Positions 35,558 through 37,944 of a stretch of 37,944 nt of DNA are shown here, piece after piece. The notes beneath the pieces were generated by a model that saw nothing but the letters and a program-made list of their open reading frames with translations, searched no databases and was not told the origin of the DNA. The position numbers and the translations under genes were made by a program. The stretch spans positions 1-37,944 of the IMG/VR virus record IMGVR_UViG_3300017996_000011. One strand, written 5' to 3'. This stretch comes from a virus. The number at the start of each line of letters is the position of its first letter. Position 1 is the stretch's first letter.

Positions 35558-37944
35558 ATGCCGCACTCGCCCCTGCTGGTACCCAAGGAAGGCACCCTGC
35601 TCCCCACCCCAGGAGGCGGGGTAGGGGGGTTCGACAAGTCCGAGCTTTACGACGACCCCGCCTTCGCCACGAGGCAGCACCATGCCAAGCCGGGGAGCGA
35701 TGACGAGTACAACATGCCGTTCGGGGAGAAGGGCTCGGAGCCCGAGGGCACCAAGCACGGTGCTCTCCTGCCGACGTGCCGCGACCACGGCACCGTCTCC
35801 CCCGCAAGGAGGAACCGGGACACGGTCTGCCCCGAGTGCGGCCAGGGGGTCACTTTCCTGAGCGACCTGCTCCACTCCCACGGGACGCGGGTGAAGGTCA
35901 TGATTACCAGGGCCGACGAGGCCAGGCTGAGGGGCATGGGGTACGGCCAGGAGCAGATAGACAGGATGACGCCGGAGCAGGCAGAGGGCATCCTCGGGGG
36001 CGGCCGGAAGCACGGGGCCATTGACGCCTGCCCCCAGTGCCAGTGCCCCAAGGACCTCCACAGGCTCGGGGGGTGCATAGGGTTCGACAGGGAGGGCAAG
36101 CCCTGCAAGTGCCAGGAAAGGTACAGTGTTAGCCGGGAGGTATCCCCCGAGGACGAGAGGCAGCACAGGATACAGAGGGCATGGAACGGCCCGGCCCGCC
36201 GTGCCTCCCGCAAGTGCGAGTGCCACGGCTTCACGGAGAGCGAGGGGGACAAGTCCGTATGCACGTGCGGGCACCAGTGGCACGAGCACTGGCACAAGGG
36301 GGGCTTCGGGTGCAAGTTCGAGAAGGCATCCGCCCTCAGCAAGGCTGCCTTCCCCTCCGAGCCCGCCTTCCGGGCGGCCCAGATACTCGCCCAGTTCGGC
36401 AGGATAGCGGAGGCCGACGTCAGGAGGGTAGCCAAGGAGATAGACGACCTGGTTACCCATATGCCTATCTTCCCCCTGTCCAGGGGGGGACAGCCCAAGA
36501 AGGCAGTGTCCGAGACCCCCGTCAAGGTAATGGAGGACCTGGAGGACACCCCTCCCCTGCTCCGGTCCTCGGCCAGGGCGGCCTACACGGACGCCCAGAG
36601 GTTCAGGGAGGAGCTTAAGGAGGACGCGCCAGGCCTCGATGCCTACCTCTACCAGTCCGAGGTCTACTGCCCCGCCTGCGGCCAGGACGTCATCGACGAG
36701 CTGGTGGACAGGCACCTCATCCTGCCCCCTCCCCCCGGCACCGACTCCTCCTGGACCACGGACTCCGAGCATGTCCCCCAGCCCCTCTTCTTCACGGAGA
36801 CGGACGAGTCCTGCGCGAGGTGCGGGGAGGAAATCGGGAAGAGCAGCGGGCCTGCGGGCATGTTCACCAGGGAGGACAGGGGGCTCCTGGGGGAGATGGG
36901 CATATCCGCCTCCCTCATCGGCCTGACCCAGAGGGTGAAGCCCAACAACCCCCTCCTCGTGCCCAAGGAGCCCGACCCGGAGACGGCCACGTTCCTCAAG
37001 GAGGGCAGCGATATACCCGAGGACACGATGGAGGCCGCGATTCAGCTATCCACGGGCGGGATGCCCGCATATGTCTTCTTCTCTCCCGAGATAGCCAGGG
37101 GGAACCCCTCCCTGCCCGGCGCCGGGTGGTCGGTGGGTACGAGCATGGAGGCCATGTCCCCAGGCGGGAGCCTTGTCACGATGATAAGGCCGAGCCATCC
37201 AGCAATGGGCAGGGCTGCCGGGGGCAGGCCCCGCTGCCCGCACTGCGGCTCCGACGACTACGGCCTGATGCCTGCCGACTTCGAGACCGCCAAGTGCAAC
37301 GGGTGCGGGAAGAACTGGAACCATGGCATTGTCAAGGGGATAAACGCTAGCACCAAGTCCTACGGGGCGGGCACCCCCCTTGGCGGGACCGCCAACGGGG
37401 TAGGGCAGCCTGCGCCCGGCGAGGACCCCACGCATCCGGCAGGGTTCCAGCAGCCCACGCCTACCCCGGTCACCCCCCCGCCTGCCGGGCAGCCCTCCGG
37501 GCCCAGTGCCGGGACGCCCGCACAGCCCGACCCTGGGGTGGTAACGCAGAACATGACCTTGCAGAACCGGATGGTCCAGGGGATAATCAACCAGCAGGAC
37601 CAGGGCAACCGGCCCCCGCCCTCCTCCTCCATCCCCCAGTCGGCGGTCAACGAGGTTACCCAGCAGAGCCCCCAGGCGGACAGGAAGCTGGTGGAGCAGG
37701 TGGCGGAGAGCCTCCAGGGCAAGGCAGGGGCCCTCATCGTCCCCGATATCGACCCGCACGACTCGCCGGAGTTCCTCCCCCCCAAGCAGCGCAAGCACCT
37801 GGACGATGCCCTTATCGACGAGACCGGCAACCCCCCCATCCCCCTGCACAAGGGCGCAGGGACGGCAGAGGACGAGCCCGAGGAGGACGTGACCGACCTC
37901 GGCACCGTGTACGGCAGGCCGCTGAGGAGAAGCTCTCCCCCTCC
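35558..37944 (+). CDS. Very large multi-zinc-ribbon protein, 795+ aa, 3' end outside window
   Basis: A TTGAGGAGAACC ribosome site precedes the ATG, and no stop occurs to the end of the window. The protein carries many Cys/His clusters: CPECGQG (about 90), CPQCQC (about 155), CKCQ, CECHGF with CTCGHQWHEHW (about 220-245), CPACGQD and CARCGEE (about 370-425), and CPHCGS...CNGCGKNW (about 560-590). Between them are charged linkers. Residues beyond about 600 are Pro/Gln-rich (QQPTPTPVTPPPAGQPSGP), and helical segments follow. The layout of repeated zinc ribbons joined by disordered linkers suggests a nucleic-acid or protein-binding scaffold, possibly virion-associated. No known family. It shares its zinc-rich style with the 498-residue protein upstream. 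Confidence 0.75.
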   Translation, partial: MPHSPLLVPKEGTLLPTPGGGVGGFDKSELYDDPAFATRQHHAKPGSDDEYNMPFGEKGSEPEGTKHGALLPTCRDHGTVSPARRNRDTVCPECGQGVTFLSDLLHSHGTRVKVMITRADEARLRGMGYGQEQIDRMTPEQAEGILGGGRKHGAIDACPQCQCPKDLHRLGGCIGFDREGKPCKCQERYSVSREVSPEDERQHRIQRAWNGPARRASRKCECHGFTESEGDKSVCTCGHQWHEHWHKGGFGCKFEKASALSKAAFPSEPAFRAAQILAQFGRIAEADVRRVAKEIDDLVTHMPIFPLSRGGQPKKAVSETPVKVMEDLEDTPPLLRSSARAAYTDAQRFREELKEDAPGLDAYLYQSEVYCPACGQDVIDELVDRHLILPPPPGTDSSWTTDSEHVPQPLFFTETDESCARCGEEIGKSSGPAGMFTREDRGLLGEMGISASLIGLTQRVKPNNPLLVPKEPDPETATFLKEGSDIPEDTMEAAIQLSTGGMPAYVFFSPEIARGNPSLPGAGWSVGTSMEAMSPGGSLVTMIRPSHPAMGRAAGGRPRCPHCGSDDYGLMPADFETAKCNGCGKNWNHGIVKGINASTKSYGAGTPLGGTANGVGQPAPGEDPTHPAGFQQPTPTPVTPPPAGQPSGPSAGTPAQPDPGVVTQNMTLQNRMVQGIINQQDQGNRPPPSSSIPQSAVNEVTQQSPQADRKLVEQVAESLQGKAGALIVPDIDPHDSPEFLPPKQRKHLDDALIDETGNPPIPLHKGAGTAEDEPEEDVTDLGTVYGRPLRRSSPP

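Noticed and set aside
35510-36772. Minus-strand frame of 420 codons
   Set aside because: Shadow of the long zinc-ribbon gene.

Overview
The window looks like part of a GC-rich, probably large-genome tailed bacteriophage with a contractile tail (myovirus type), or a prophage or metagenomic contig of one. The main evidence is a very large tail sheath gene (27539-31132), a tail tube gene (33249-33941) and several other likely virion proteins. Around these lie many small tightly packed genes with ATGA or 1-20 nt overlaps, strong AGGAG-type ribosome sites, a homing endonuclease, and phage-style accessory enzymes. I see no ribosomal RNA, tRNA, CRISPR array or insertion sequence. Codon use favours C/G in third position but also uses AGG and ATA freely. 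The host cannot be named from this sequence.

Layout. (1) 1-4299, plus strand: the end of a TerD-like gene, then small unknown genes, a structured intergenic stretch at 1546-1719, a terminator at 2059-2083 and an HD-domain hydrolase. (2) 4296-15829, plus strand: a UvrD/Rep helicase, zinc-rich small proteins, a SWIM-motif protein, and a gene with a possibly bistable leader hairpin. Next come a TPM-like membrane protein with LemA, a two-gene NAD+ salvage module (NMNAT-Nudix plus nicotinamide phosphoribosyltransferase), small membrane proteins and an RNA ligase. (3) 16097-21484, minus strand: a zinc-ribbon protein, two likely virion proteins, and a 592-residue protein joining an ADP-ribosyltransferase-like fold to a histidine phosphatase domain. 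(4) 21528-24688, plus strand: a Ku homologue followed by a compact ATP-dependent DNA ligase and several small genes. (5) 24685-26962, minus strand: a second histidine phosphatase, an AT-richer GIY-YIG homing endonuclease and a likely virion protein. (6) 27077-37944, plus strand: an FmdB-like zinc ribbon, tail sheath, tail tube, small unknown genes, and a very long multi-zinc-ribbon gene that runs off the end.

How the parts may work together. NMNAT plus NAMPT would rebuild NAD+ from nicotinamide in two steps, as in the phage NAD+ reconstitution pathway called NARP2 that defeats NAD-depleting defences. The window also carries an ART-like protein that would consume NAD+ if active. Ku plus its own ligase forms a self-contained end-joining pair, perhaps for genome circularisation or repair, alongside the helicase and the RNA ligase. 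A conserved 35-bp motif (AATCCYGCC, 7 nt, then GTGTATCCTGRTGTATACT or a close variant) occurs five times with identical internal spacing, each time just upstream of a gene including Ku. It is the best candidate for a phage-specific promoter class.
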